DNA from: Sphingobacteriales bacterium 46-32
GTDB taxonomy: Bacteria; Bacteroidota; Bacteroidia; Chitinophagales; Chitinophagaceae
Direction of reading: 5' to 3'
NCBI GenBank assembly: GCA_001898485.1
Contig: MKTY01000027.1
Span: forward strand, 186,001-250,000
DNA length: 64,000 bases
Position numbers and translations under genes: made by a program
The notes under the pieces: generated by a model
Databases searched by the model: none
Told to the model about the DNA's origin: nothing
Seen by the model: the letters and a program-made list of their open reading frames with translations, nothing else
Part shown: one piece after another, positions 24,312 through 34,410 of the stretch
Position numbering within the stretch: position 1 is the stretch's first letter
Layout of the letters: each line of letters opens with the position of its first letter

Positions 24312-27300
24312 TTAATATAGGCTGCCCGGTGGGAAAGGTGGCGGTTTGTCCTGTTCAATTGGCCTCTCACCCCATACATTCACATGCTGGGTCACCATCA
24401 ATCTTTCAATAAATAGCGCCGTTTCCCTATCAGACGTTCTTATGTATATTATAAACGTCACTTCAGGTCCATATTTTGCTCTAAAATAACTTAATTGTCT
24501 CTCCGGTCTATCATTTCCATATCTAAGATAGTCGGAAATACCATATTTTAAAATTGTGGATTCCCCTGGTTTGGCATTGTATGTAAAATAGTAAACTATA
24601 TGTGGGTTTGTATTTCCTCGATTATTTCCATGGCCAAGCCAAGGAGCTACCTCTGGAATATAGGCTTCGTAAGGATGTTTATATTGCCCCTTAGCGAGTC
24701 CTCCATAAGTAGGAATTGCAGCCGCTAAAAGAGCTCCAGCGGTACGAGACGCAAAAAAACCTATGCCTTGTCCTCCTGGCTTTGGTCCCGGTATAGGAAT
24801 ACGTCCTGTTTGGGGACCCAGTGGTTTCGTTTGTACCGGAAATTTTGGAGGGTTAATTGGAAATCCCTCTGGTGCTCCTTTGGCCTCAGAAGTTGGGACA
24901 CTTGAATTAGAACCCGATGCATCAGCTCCTGGCGTGGAACTGGCCGCTGTGTTTGTATCGGGAGTTGCCGACTTTTTCCTGGTTGCCGATACCGTTACTG
25001 CAGATCGCTGTTCGCTATCGGTCAACGTAAGTTGCTGATTACCGTTAATAGTTACCGTAGTATCAAGCCCCAGTGGATCATTGAATGAAATGGGATTATT
25101 ATTACAATAAGCATACGGGGTGATATTATCTGTAGCTTCAGCAAGCGGATCAATCTGCCAAAATCTACCAATTTGCGCATCATATCCCCTAAACGACGTT
25201 TCATACCAGTCAAGTCCGACGCCATCGCTGAATTCGGCTTTCGACAGTTCTGTTCCATCATTAAACTTATACCTGTTGATGTTTCCGCCAAACGCCAATG
25301 CCCTACTACTAATCCCCGCCATCGTTAACCCGAAAGGGTAATACTGGGTTTCTTCCAGGATCGGTCCACGGATATGTGTCACTTGCAGGTTGTCAAAGAA
25401 CACATCTATATTCGGTGTCTCGTTACTGACATAGATGTATAGATATCCTCCTTTTGAAATATTAATAGCAGCTGGGGTATGCGTGGTCAGGGTATTATCG
25501 GCACCAACCTGCTCAAAACCACTACTGGCGGCTACGTATTTAAACTGATCGTCAAATAGCACCCAGTTTACAAAGGCCTTGGGTTTGCTGGTCGTATAGC
25601 CACTCTGGCTGTTCAAAAAACTCGTTACCTGATTGTCGAGTACACTGCTAGTCTGTAGTTCCGTCAATGTAGCCCCACCATGCGTGCCTGTTATACCACC
25701 GATGGCCGGTTCCAGTACGTTGAGTATATTGGTAAGCGGGTTCACAGGTGTACCGGGCGTAACGCCGTTTTTCTTGTACCAGCTTTTGGCAAACAGGTTC
25801 ACCTTGTCTCCGGCCATTACCTTCAGCACTATATTGGTACCGATCTTGGGGCCAGCGCCATTCAGCTTCTGGATAAAATCGTTGGGGCTGGTATAGGTAT
25901 CGCTGGGATAACCGGAGACCGTGCTCTTATTAACCCGACCGGTATCCACTCCGCCATAATAGTTGCGCTCGGTAGACAGACTGGCTGTTTCAAGGCTGGC
26001 GACAGGATAGAATGAGGTATCCCGCTCCGTGGTCAGCAGCATGCGCACATTGCCCAGGTGGTCTTTGAGCATGTAATCGTATACCAGCGCGGTAGTGCCT
26101 TTTTTACGGATACGACCTTCTTCAAAGTTGATAAACTCTAGTGTATCATTCCTGAAAATATTACCTGCCAGATATAAGGTAACCGTAGTGTCAACTCCAG
26201 GCTCATATACTGTTTTCTTCAGTTTGGTGCCACCAGCATCGTACGTATATTCTATGACGCCTTTGTTATTACTACCATCTTTTTTAATAGTAACCTTTTG
26301 GGGTAAATTCAAATGATTATACTCAATACCATTATTCCCTCCATAGGTTACCATATCCTTATTGAGGTCCTTTACCAGATTGCCATTGCCGTCGTATGTA
26401 TAATCTGCAGTACTACTGTTTTTAGCTCCGCTACCTGGATGGAGACTAGATGTTCGAAAATCTCCAAGTCGTGTCTGCGCATCATTTACACCGTCTATCA
26501 CATTTAGCAGTTTATTGCTATAGGACATATAATTATAGGTCAGGCTATCTATTGTGGTCGAACCACCTACTTTCCAGCCTCGCTGTTTCATGGTCAGGAT
26601 ATTGCCATTCGCATCATAGCTCATACCGCTCAGGCTGAAGTCAACGCCAGCTGTTTTGTTAAAGCTGCTGCTGGTATACTGGTTAAAATCGGCCGAGAGT
26701 AACCGGTTGGTAGCATCGTAGGTAAAATCATATTTCCGCTTCTCCGCATCACCCTTACTCTTCCACACCATGCCACTGATATTGCCATTGTACTGCGGGG
26801 TAGTATAACTCTGATTGTTGATAATGCCATTCTGCGCCTTATCATACCCGAGATCAAAACCAAAGTAGTTGTTTTGGTGCACATCTTTGGCATACAGCCG
26901 GTTCATACCTAACAACCAGCCCCGGATATTGTAATCGTATGTCAGGCTGTCCAAACCTGCATTGCTGTTATAGGCAGGATCTAGTTTCTTTTTCTTTAGC
27001 TGCCCCAACGCATCAAATTCGTTTTCGGCAATAGTCGTCCAGCTACCCGGCATATTGCCACTGTTTACCTGGCTATGACTCACTTTCTTTTCAGTTTTCG
27101 CCACCCGCCACAAACTGTCATAGGTAATTCTGGAAACAGCAACTGTTGTTTGTGCATTAGTTCCTGATTTTTCCTGCTTCAGAATACCCACCAATGGATG
27201 TCCCTGCCAACTATATTGAGTTGTCTGAATGTCTGTCCCTCCAGAGATGTTGCTGTTTTGTATTTGAATAAGCTGGCCTTTGTTATCATAAAAATTTACC

Positions 27301-28796
27301 GAGTACAAATAAGTAGAAGCGGTTCCCAGAACTTTGACGCGGGTACCGGTCACCAATCCCTTTAGTTGAGCGGATTGCGTGTTTGCCTGTGCATAAGGCC
27401 AGGTCACATCCGAAGCTGTGGTGAAATAAGTGTCATAGCTCGTATTGTACGTTGCACTTAATGGGTTGCTGTAGCTGCTGCGCCAGCTGTAATCATCATA
27501 AAAAGTGCGGGTCAGCTCCTCATAGGTTTGCCCGCTCAAATTAGGATAAGCTATACTGCTTCCGGCCGCACTGGCATGCGTAGTCAGGCTACTGCTATTG
27601 TTCCATAATCCAGAACCAACGGGGCGATTCAAGTCGTCGTATAATATATAAAGCCATTTCTGTGGACTGCCTGCTCGCAGTACGGAATCCTGCGTCAGCA
27701 CCAGTCGGTCACGCGCATCATACACCATGTATACCGGCCCGATACCTGGCATCTTTTTCATAACTAGACGATCCCGCAAGTCATATTCATAGCGAAAACA
27801 TTGTTCGTTCGGAATAGCATTGCTCAGCGCGGTTATATTCCAGCTGTTGTCGATCAGCAACTCCACCCCACGCGGTTGTATCACACAACGCAACCGGTTC
27901 AGTTTATCGTAGATATAATAGGTACAAAGCCAGCCATAATGTCCCTTGCCGCTTCCATCATCGGCCGTAGCGGTCAACTGTACTTTTTTCAGTACCATCA
28001 TGCCAAAACGGTCTTTGAACTCGATTACCTGCTTACCCTGCTCATCGACCGTTATTGTTTTCGACAACTCGCCTGCCGGGTACCAGGGCGAACCAGGGCT
28101 CGTATAAGTACCCCAACCGCCAAATACAGGGTCCAGCACCTGCCAGATCCGTACCGAATCGGTCAGCTTATTATTAAAATACTTTACTTTGACCGAATGC
28201 CGGTCCGCTTCCAGGCTTTGGCTTTGCGTACCTACCCAATTCACACCCGGTGCAAACACTTCCTGTGGCCGGTTAAGTGGTGATGCATCAAAATTGATCT
28301 GGTTATACGCCCAGTTTTTAGACGAAGACACTTCACCGCTCTGCCCGTTTAAATAACCATTATAAAAAGCTTCCTGCTGCTGAAAAGGATTCAACTTAAA
28401 TAAGCCATCCGAAATGGAGGTATTGCTACCAGTACTGTTTGCAGGCGTAGGTAAATAAATAAAGCGTTCCCGGCCAAACACATCGTACTCCTTCATACCA
28501 ATAAAATCCACCGGCGATGAGCCAGTTATCATTGAACCTCTTTTCACTACCATCTGAAGAGGGTTGCCAAGGCCATCCAAATACTCAGTAGTCATCTGCG
28601 CTGTGTTCAACGAAACGCTTGCATTGAGGTCATTGGGATTGGTGAGCGGTTTCACCGCATCCCAGGTACGCACATAGCTGACTGGCGTACTACCTGTATA
28701 AGCGGCTGGCAGTGTACGGGGAGTCTGCGCGGCGGATGTTGCAACCAGCGCAATACCCGCGGCCAGGAACCAAAAACGATTGACAGTCTTTTTCAT
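24312..28796 (-). CDS. RHS/YD-repeat polymorphic toxin with a GIY-YIG (URI)-like tip
   Basis: 1494 aa. Sec signal peptide (LAAGIALVATSAAQ) and a DUF6443-type N-terminal region (YVRTWDAVKPLT). Many YD repeats follow (YDVFGRERFIYLP, YDDLNRPVGSG, YDANGNILTMKQRGW), and the RHS-associated core RFWQIDPLAEATDNITPYAY ends with NPISFNDPLGLD (about 1210-1245). The remainder is variable: a Pro/Ser-rich linker and, at about 1395-1475, VYYF, LKYGIS, an Arg-rich helix RPERQLSYF and an AxxxE helix ALFIERLM. This order matches the GIY-YIG/URI nuclease fold, known among toxin tips. An immunity candidate follows after 16 bases. Confidence 0.9.
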   Translation of the reverse strand: MKKTVNRFWFLAAGIALVATSAAQTPRTLPAAYTGSTPVSYVRTWDAVKPLTNPNDLNASVSLNTAQMTTEYLDGLGNPLQMVVKRGSMITGSSPVDFIGMKEYDVFGRERFIYLPTPANSTGSNTSISDGLFKLNPFQQQEAFYNGYLNGQSGEVSSSKNWAYNQINFDASPLNRPQEVFAPGVNWVGTQSQSLEADRHSVKVKYFNNKLTDSVRIWQVLDPVFGGWGTYTSPGSPWYPAGELSKTITVDEQGKQVIEFKDRFGMMVLKKVQLTATADDGSGKGHYGWLCTYYIYDKLNRLRCVIQPRGVELLIDNSWNITALSNAIPNEQCFRYEYDLRDRLVMKKMPGIGPVYMVYDARDRLVLTQDSVLRAGSPQKWLYILYDDLNRPVGSGLWNNSSSLTTHASAAGSSIAYPNLSGQTYEELTRTFYDDYSWRSSYSNPLSATYNTSYDTYFTTASDVTWPYAQANTQSAQLKGLVTGTRVKVLGTASTYLYSVNFYDNKGQLIQIQNSNISGGTDIQTTQYSWQGHPLVGILKQEKSGTNAQTTVAVSRITYDSLWRVAKTEKKVSHSQVNSGNMPGSWTTIAENEFDALGQLKKKKLDPAYNSNAGLDSLTYDYNIRGWLLGMNRLYAKDVHQNNYFGFDLGYDKAQNGIINNQSYTTPQYNGNISGMVWKSKGDAEKRKYDFTYDATNRLLSADFNQYTSSSFNKTAGVDFSLSGMSYDANGNILTMKQRGWKVGGSTTIDSLTYNYMSYSNKLLNVIDGVNDAQTRLGDFRTSSLHPGSGAKNSSTADYTYDGNGNLVKDLNKDMVTYGGNNGIEYNHLNLPQKVTIKKDGSNNKGVIEYTYDAGGTKLKKTVYEPGVDTTVTLYLAGNIFRNDTLEFINFEEGRIRKKGTTALVYDYMLKDHLGNVRMLLTTERDTSFYPVASLETASLSTERNYYGGVDTGRVNKSTVSGYPSDTYTSPNDFIQKLNGAGPKIGTNIVLKVMAGDKVNLFAKSWYKKNGVTPGTPVNPLTNILNVLEPAIGGITGTHGGATLTELQTSSVLDNQVTSFLNSQSGYTTSKPKAFVNWVLFDDQFKYVAASSGFEQVGADNTLTTHTPAAINISKGGYLYIYVSNETPNIDVFFDNLQVTHIRGPILEETQYYPFGLTMAGISSRALAFGGNINRYKFNDGTELSKAEFSDGVGLDWYETSFRGYDAQIGRFWQIDPLAEATDNITPYAYCNNNPISFNDPLGLDTTVTINGNQQLTLTDSEQRSAVTVSATRKKSATPDTNTAASSTPGADASGSNSSVPTSEAKGAPEGFPINPPKFPVQTKPLGPQTGRIPIPGPKPGGQGIGFFASRTAGALLAAAIPTYGGLAKGQYKHPYEAYIPEVAPWLGHGNNRGNTNPHIVYYFTYNAKPGESTILKYGISDYLRYGNDRPERQLSYFRAKYGPEVTFIIYIRTSDRETALFIERLMVTQHVNVWGERPIEQDKPPPFPPGSLY

Positions 28797-28822
28797 ATCC
28801 GATGGATTGAATCTTTTCAGAA

Positions 28823-29215
28823 TTAGTTATTGGCACCGGTTAAAGGTGCAGCAGCGTTGGCATTGTTTCGCCGCTGTGCCCGGCTGCTGATCAGTTGCGT
28901 ATACCGGTCAAACAAGGTTGTTCCAAGTGCCGTGCGCATGGCCGCATAGGTTTCCTGCTTAAGCATTTCAAACTGCTCCTGTTGTTGCGCTACAGTGATA
29001 GTGCTATTGGCACGTACCGCAGCAATGGCTTCCCAGTGGCGGTTGCGGATGGCAAACACCGTATCTACCTGCGCATCTGTCATCTGCAATGAATCTTTCA
29101 TCAGCACCCGCTGCGATGAATCCAACCGGGCTTGCTGCTCAGCCATACTTTCCTGCGCCTGCAGTGCAGTCATGCAGATCAATGCCAGTAACAGGAGTGA
29201 TATATTTTTTTTCAT
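28823..29215 (-). CDS. small secreted helical protein of the RHS cluster
   Basis: 130 aa with a signal peptide (LLLLALICMTALQAQ). The mature part is almost entirely helical with LQMTDAQVDTVFAIRNRHW, a pattern like the LTxxQ helices of Spy/CpxP chaperones, and a C-terminal Arg/Asn-rich tail. Lying between the two YD-repeat genes (11 and 26 bases), it belongs to the operon and could be a periplasmic chaperone for them. Function is inferred only from position and composition. Confidence 0.65.
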   Translation of the reverse strand: MKKNISLLLLALICMTALQAQESMAEQQARLDSSQRVLMKDSLQMTDAQVDTVFAIRNRHWEAIAAVRANSTITVAQQQEQFEMLKQETYAAMRTALGTTLFDRYTQLISSRAQRRNNANAAAPLTGANN

Positions 29216-29226
29216 TAGTCTCTTTT

Positions 29227-32200
29227 TTATTGTGGTGTATAACCGGTACCGGTGGTGGTGTTATAACTGTATTCGTAACAGTGAATGCCATCGTCGAGCA
29301 TGAGATAAACATTGCCGAGGTTTACCTGGTAGCCATTGCAGTTGGTAGCAGTATAGTTCGTATTCAACGGACTGCCCCAGCCACCGCAGTTGAGCCGTAC
29401 ACGCCGGTAGTTTACATTCAGGTTAGTCACACTATACGGAGTCGTACAGGCTGCATCACTATAGAAGCGCAGCACCAGGTCGGCCGTGGTATAGTCCAGG
29501 TCCTGGTACAAGTTCTGGTATTCGGCCCGTGCATAAATGGTCACCTGCGTGCAGGTGCCATTGGTATTGGCATACTCCTGTCCATAGGCAATTACTTCTG
29601 CCCTGGCTTTGGCATCGGCATCGGCCTGGCTGATGGTAGAGGTGTACTTACCTGCCGGTACCGAATAAGTAACCAGGCTGCCGATATAACCCGCGCTGCA
29701 GTTGTTGCGCCGGATCGACGAATCTCTTGCCGCACTCAGGTAATAGGCACAGGACTCTGCCTGGCCATAGAAATTGTAACAGATCTTTTTCAGCACCCGC
29801 TGGTTCTCATCCCGCACCAGCATCAATCGCGAATAGGTATCATACTCGTAATAGTTGACCACACCATTGGCATCGCAACGCGTGGTGATACCCACACCCG
29901 GCTGATAGGTAAAGCTGCTCATAAGCGCACCGGATGGATACAGCCGTAGTTCATCGATGGAAGTAGTACCGGTAATACTCACCGATGTAGCTCCGGTAAA
30001 ACTATGCTGATAATAGGTCCATCCATTGCGGGTGATACCTGCTGTACCCGACCCGCTGTTGACCGTGAGCGAGCCGCTGCGTGACCAGTAGCTCACGATA
30101 TAGGTTTTGCCACTGGTGAGTCCCGATTTGGAGATCGTCACGCCGGCACTCAGCTTATAACTTTGATTGCCCGTGTAGGCATAGCGCAGGTCATAACTGC
30201 CGCCACTGATCGTCCAGTTGCCATTGCCCAGGTCTTCAAAACTGGTCACGGCCACATCGGCGGCAGAGGCATTCGTTACCTCAGCCAGGATGCTCTTATT
30301 CCATTTATCCCAGATATAACTCATGCGCACATCATTCTCTTTCGACACCTCGGTGAGCACACCGGCAGTAGTGTATTGCTGGTAACGGATGCGGGTGATG
30401 GCCGACTGACCGGCCGGCGTATAATCTTCGGTAGAAGGCACCAGTACTTTATTGTCGCTAAACCAGTCGGTATAGTTGGTCTTCATGCTGTAGAGCGACT
30501 GACTGTTGCGCTTCACGGAGCGCTCTACCGGTGCAATCACCATATTGGCATTCACCAGTTTTTCATACACATTGCCGGAAGAGGCAAAGTCGCGTGCGTA
30601 TTTATAGGACGTCTCCAGCACATCCAGTTGTGTAATAACTTTGTCCTGCGTTTTTACCACATAAGTCGGATCATATTGGTTCACGGTAATCGTGAGTGCA
30701 GGATTATTACCCGTTTCATCATAGTCGTAGGTGTAGCTACTGTCCTGGTGAGCGAAATAGGAAAACAGGTAATAACGATTCACATCGTACAGATCATACT
30801 CATCCTGTTGCATTACGGGGTCTGCCGTACAATTAGGCACACCGAGCCGGTTAATAAAAATGCAGGTATCGGCTTTATAAACAGCCGTGTTAGTCAAATC
30901 ACCTTTGGGTAAAGCCGTACTGAACTGGTCAAAGACTTTAAATTTATTGACAATCTCTTTTTTCTTAATAACCTGTCCAGAACCATTTAAACTATAATAA
31001 AGTGTTTTGTCTTCTAACCCATTATACACACCGAAATTGGTTACACTGGTGGATGGAATTTCGTTGCCCTTTAAAACCTCTGGCAGAGCATCACTATGGT
31101 TTATGAAGGAGTGGAAAACACCTCCGTTTTCAAAATTATCACCAAACCCCTCGCGCACATTGGCATATTGTACCAGCGCACCCGACGAATGATAAATAGG
31201 AAAGGTGGAATTAGACTGTAAGACTTTAAATGTAAAAGTTTTGAACTGACAATTAATAAAAACTTGCATATTAGCATTAGTGTATGCAGGCGTACATCTC
31301 TGTAAGATCGAACGATCTACAAAATACTGAGGACTGCGCAGCACAATGCCACTGGAAGAATCCGGATAATTCCAGTAATCATAATAAAATTTGCGTACCA
31401 CAGGGGTAGCGGTACTATCGGTGTAGTTCTTAACGGATTTTACACGCACGCCTCCTACCGCGATATGACCGTTTACGACCGATTCGCCCGCATGAAAATA
31501 GGAAATGCGGTCAGCCAGGATCCATTGTGGTTCGTACTCGATCTTACTATAGCCACCGGTGGGATAAGTGATCCTGGTCATTACCCCTTTGGAGCCATAG
31601 GTAAAGTCTGGCGAACGATCCCCACCAATACCGCTAAATAATCCGCCAAAGTCACTATTAGCGGGCACAAAGCTGGCATTGTTGGCCCCATTAAAATAAC
31701 CAAAATGATCCTGCGAACGACTGAGTCGGGGAGGTAATCCAGTCCGGTCATTATAGTCAAAAGTGTACAGTTGAATAGATTGCCCGCTGGTGTTTTCTTC
31801 TTTGATACCTGTTAAAAATAATCGTTGTGTACCACCATAATCGGTTATATCTCCATTAGCATAGGCGTTGGAGGTAGTAGAATATACCTGGTCAAATTTT
31901 ATCTTCTTGATAAGCTTTCCTGCATAAGAAATATCAACTGAAGTAAACGATGAATCATCAGTTAAATCGTACCGGTAGCCATGATTAAACTTCAGTTCCC
32001 CATCTGGAAATTCAATCTTAGATAGTATAACACCTTCATTGGTGATAGTCGTATAACACAACCGTTGTGTATTATTAGGAGGATCATAATATTCCTGAAC
32101 ACCATCCCAACGCAAACAATCAAGTCTCGTCTGAATCGTTGGGTATAATTTGTCATACGACTCCGAAAACCCTAACATATAGCGATAGCTGACATTGGAG

Positions 32201-32958
32201 TATTTAAAAACAATAGAATCCCCCAGCGGATGTTTAATCTTGGTCAGGTACCAGGCATTGTCTTTCCAGCTATAACTGGAGTACGTGCAACTAATACCGC
32301 CATTCTGTGTCCGGCTTCTCTCCGTGGCACCCGTACCACCAAATGTATACTCCACTCCATCGGGCGTGATCATCTTAAACCGCCACTGGGTCGGATCTGT
32401 CCCCTTAACGATCTTGAGCGAGGGCTGCATCGGCATCCACACAATCTCCCCCATCCGGTTATAACAAAACTTACCGGAGTAGCCGCCAAAATTAAACGTA
32501 TAGATATCCGGTTCTGAACTGTTTTCTCTTGTTGCCAGGTCACGCAGATAGGTAGTAAGACCGGCCGAAAGATTAACGAAGTCGGTTGGAGGCTTATCAC
32601 GTGCATAGATGTCATCCTCGGTACCCACAATCGTACGGCTGATCATGCCGCCCGCATTCAGGATCCAGTCGGTACCCACACGCGAAGCCACTTCATCTAC
32701 CTTCACCCCATTGGTACTGTACGAGAGCGATACCGGTACAGACAAATTACGCGTACGCACTTCATGAATGGGCACATCCAGCTTCATCGTACCGGTAAAC
32801 AATCCGACCGGCACCGTACCATACGTGCCGAGTTTAAAAGCCTCCGGTGAGGGTGGTAACAACTGTGGCATCTGCATGGATGCATACTGCGCTTTTACCG
32901 TCAGCAAAAATCCACAGCCCAGCATGACTAAACCGGCAACAATAATTTTTCGTACCAT
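29227..32958 (-). CDS. large secreted YD-repeat protein with DUF5977
   Basis: 1243 aa with a signal peptide (AGLVMLGCGFLLTVKAQ). An N-terminal SpvB-like stretch (LPPSPEAFKLGTYGTVPVGLFTG) leads to beta-rich YD-type repeats (YEYDTYSRLMLVRDENQRVL) and a carbohydrate-binding-like segment (GNGNWTISGGSYDLRYAYTG). A DUF5977 domain with YSVPAGKYTSTISQADADAK and a Cys is near the C-terminus. No toxin tip is seen. It lies just upstream of the RHS toxin and is likely co-expressed, possibly forming a shell, carrier or receptor-binding part of the same complex. Confidence 0.85.
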   Translation of the reverse strand: MVRKIIVAGLVMLGCGFLLTVKAQYASMQMPQLLPPSPEAFKLGTYGTVPVGLFTGTMKLDVPIHEVRTRNLSVPVSLSYSTNGVKVDEVASRVGTDWILNAGGMISRTIVGTEDDIYARDKPPTDFVNLSAGLTTYLRDLATRENSSEPDIYTFNFGGYSGKFCYNRMGEIVWMPMQPSLKIVKGTDPTQWRFKMITPDGVEYTFGGTGATERSRTQNGGISCTYSSYSWKDNAWYLTKIKHPLGDSIVFKYSNVSYRYMLGFSESYDKLYPTIQTRLDCLRWDGVQEYYDPPNNTQRLCYTTITNEGVILSKIEFPDGELKFNHGYRYDLTDDSSFTSVDISYAGKLIKKIKFDQVYSTTSNAYANGDITDYGGTQRLFLTGIKEENTSGQSIQLYTFDYNDRTGLPPRLSRSQDHFGYFNGANNASFVPANSDFGGLFSGIGGDRSPDFTYGSKGVMTRITYPTGGYSKIEYEPQWILADRISYFHAGESVVNGHIAVGGVRVKSVKNYTDSTATPVVRKFYYDYWNYPDSSSGIVLRSPQYFVDRSILQRCTPAYTNANMQVFINCQFKTFTFKVLQSNSTFPIYHSSGALVQYANVREGFGDNFENGGVFHSFINHSDALPEVLKGNEIPSTSVTNFGVYNGLEDKTLYYSLNGSGQVIKKKEIVNKFKVFDQFSTALPKGDLTNTAVYKADTCIFINRLGVPNCTADPVMQQDEYDLYDVNRYYLFSYFAHQDSSYTYDYDETGNNPALTITVNQYDPTYVVKTQDKVITQLDVLETSYKYARDFASSGNVYEKLVNANMVIAPVERSVKRNSQSLYSMKTNYTDWFSDNKVLVPSTEDYTPAGQSAITRIRYQQYTTAGVLTEVSKENDVRMSYIWDKWNKSILAEVTNASAADVAVTSFEDLGNGNWTISGGSYDLRYAYTGNQSYKLSAGVTISKSGLTSGKTYIVSYWSRSGSLTVNSGSGTAGITRNGWTYYQHSFTGATSVSITGTTSIDELRLYPSGALMSSFTYQPGVGITTRCDANGVVNYYEYDTYSRLMLVRDENQRVLKKICYNFYGQAESCAYYLSAARDSSIRRNNCSAGYIGSLVTYSVPAGKYTSTISQADADAKARAEVIAYGQEYANTNGTCTQVTIYARAEYQNLYQDLDYTTADLVLRFYSDAACTTPYSVTNLNVNYRRVRLNCGGWGSPLNTNYTATNCNGYQVNLGNVYLMLDDGIHCYEYSYNTTTGTGYTPQ

Positions 32959-32967
32959 CTTGTATAA

Positions 32968-34410
32968 TCATTTAAAAGTGTAACCAACCCTGAACAACAC
33001 CGCCTGTGTGCGCGGCTTTTGCCGATAGCTCAAAAAATCCCAGAGCAGCATCAGCTTTGTTTTCTTTAATAATTTACTTTGTAAACTCACCACCTTACTC
33101 ACGCCAATCAACCCACTCGGCTGCCAGCGGCTCAGGTCCTTCAGTTCATTGAAATCCGAGAACCCGCTTTGATAGTTCAGCTCATACCCACCCGTGAGCC
33201 AGAATGACCCTTTCAGTTTATAATCAATAAAACTTCGCAGGCTCAGTCCCTGGTGGCTGATCTTTATGTGACGGATATCTTTACCCCAACCCAGTTTGTA
33301 GCTGGTACCAATACCGATGATGCTATTCAGGTTGAGTTTATACCCGAGCGATAAACCGATATCACTGCTTGCCGGTAGTAAGCCCCGTGAACGTTGAGAT
33401 TGTATGTTGGTGCCGAGCTCCAGCCGCTTCCAGAACGATTTGGTCTTTTCGGGATTGGGTTTAAAACCATCGGGCATATCCAGCTCACTGCTGCCCCCAC
33501 CTGATTTGATGATCTTATCCTTCAGTTGGCTGAGCTGACTCTGTGCGTCCTGCAGGTTTTGGCGAAACTGCGCCTGTGCATTGGGACCACCAGCTGCCAG
33601 CTGGTTTTGGATCAGGTTATTGACCTGTGCCCTGGTTTGCAGTCCGGCGAGGTTCGCTGCCTGCGCAGGATCGTTGGGGTCACCCGGCAGACGGAACAAT
33701 GAAGCCAGCTGGCTATTGCGCCGCATAAAGTTTTCAAAGGCCTTTGTCTTGCGCAGCATCGCCAGGCCTTTCTGCGCCGCCTTCTTATGATCTTTTAATA
33801 AGGACTGATATTCTTTGAGCTGGGCGCTGTAGTAATAGGCCTGCTTATTGAGCTGCTTCAGTTCTTTGGCCAGGCCCAGGTTGCCCAGTTTTTCTTTTAG
33901 TAATTGTCGCCGTTGCTGCAAAAACTGCTGTACGGCCTGGGCCTGCTGCAGCTGACCTTCCATGCCTTTTAATTTGTCGAGTGTTCCGCTTACCTGCTCA
34001 TTCTTTAGTCCCAGTTTGGCGAGATCTGGTTTTTGTTGTAAAAAGCGAAGCGAGGTCTTAAGCGTATCCAGGGCGGGCAGGTATTGCTGTAGTTCGGCGG
34101 GGTTGTTTAACTGCTGCTGCAGTTTGGTCGTTTGTGCAGCCACATCTGTTTTTAGTTGTGCCGCTAAGGCCGGATTTTTTCTCGCGAGTTTGCGTAAGAG
34201 TTTGGTCTCCTGCCGCTGCCAGCGGGCGAGTGCTTTATCGGTTGTCTTATCCAGTTTGTGCGCAAGTGAAGAAGCCTGCCGGTTGATGGAGCGGAGAAAT
34301 TTTTCGCTGAAATGAAGAGAAGTATCTCCTGCCGCCTGTTGTTGGGCAAAACAAGGCAGGTTCAGGCAAAGACATAGTATGCCCGGCAGCAGGATTCGGT
34401 TTAGGTGCAT
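32968..34410 (-). CDS. coiled-coil outer-membrane protein, first gene of the RHS cluster
   Basis: 480 aa. Signal peptide (ILCLCLNLPCFAQ), then about 280 residues of Gln/Leu/Lys-rich coiled coil (LARWQRQETKLLRKLARK; LQQAQAVQQFLQQRRQ). The last 160 residues form a beta-barrel-like domain with alternating aromatic residues (LGYKLNLNSIIGIGTSYKLGW), ending VLFRVGYTFK, an aromatic C-terminus as in outer-membrane barrels. It leads the operon (9 bases before the YD/DUF5977 gene). I infer that it is an outer-membrane anchor or export factor for the RHS proteins. No known family is recognised. Confidence 0.7.
   Translation of the reverse strand: MHLNRILLPGILCLCLNLPCFAQQQAAGDTSLHFSEKFLRSINRQASSLAHKLDKTTDKALARWQRQETKLLRKLARKNPALAAQLKTDVAAQTTKLQQQLNNPAELQQYLPALDTLKTSLRFLQQKPDLAKLGLKNEQVSGTLDKLKGMEGQLQQAQAVQQFLQQRRQLLKEKLGNLGLAKELKQLNKQAYYYSAQLKEYQSLLKDHKKAAQKGLAMLRKTKAFENFMRRNSQLASLFRLPGDPNDPAQAANLAGLQTRAQVNNLIQNQLAAGGPNAQAQFRQNLQDAQSQLSQLKDKIIKSGGGSSELDMPDGFKPNPEKTKSFWKRLELGTNIQSQRSRGLLPASSDIGLSLGYKLNLNSIIGIGTSYKLGWGKDIRHIKISHQGLSLRSFIDYKLKGSFWLTGGYELNYQSGFSDFNELKDLSRWQPSGLIGVSKVVSLQSKLLKKTKLMLLWDFLSYRQKPRTQAVLFRVGYTFK

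Noticed and set aside
29089-29949. 286-aa plus-strand frame inside the YD/DUF5977 gene
   Set aside because: Antisense shadow of a long, well supported gene.
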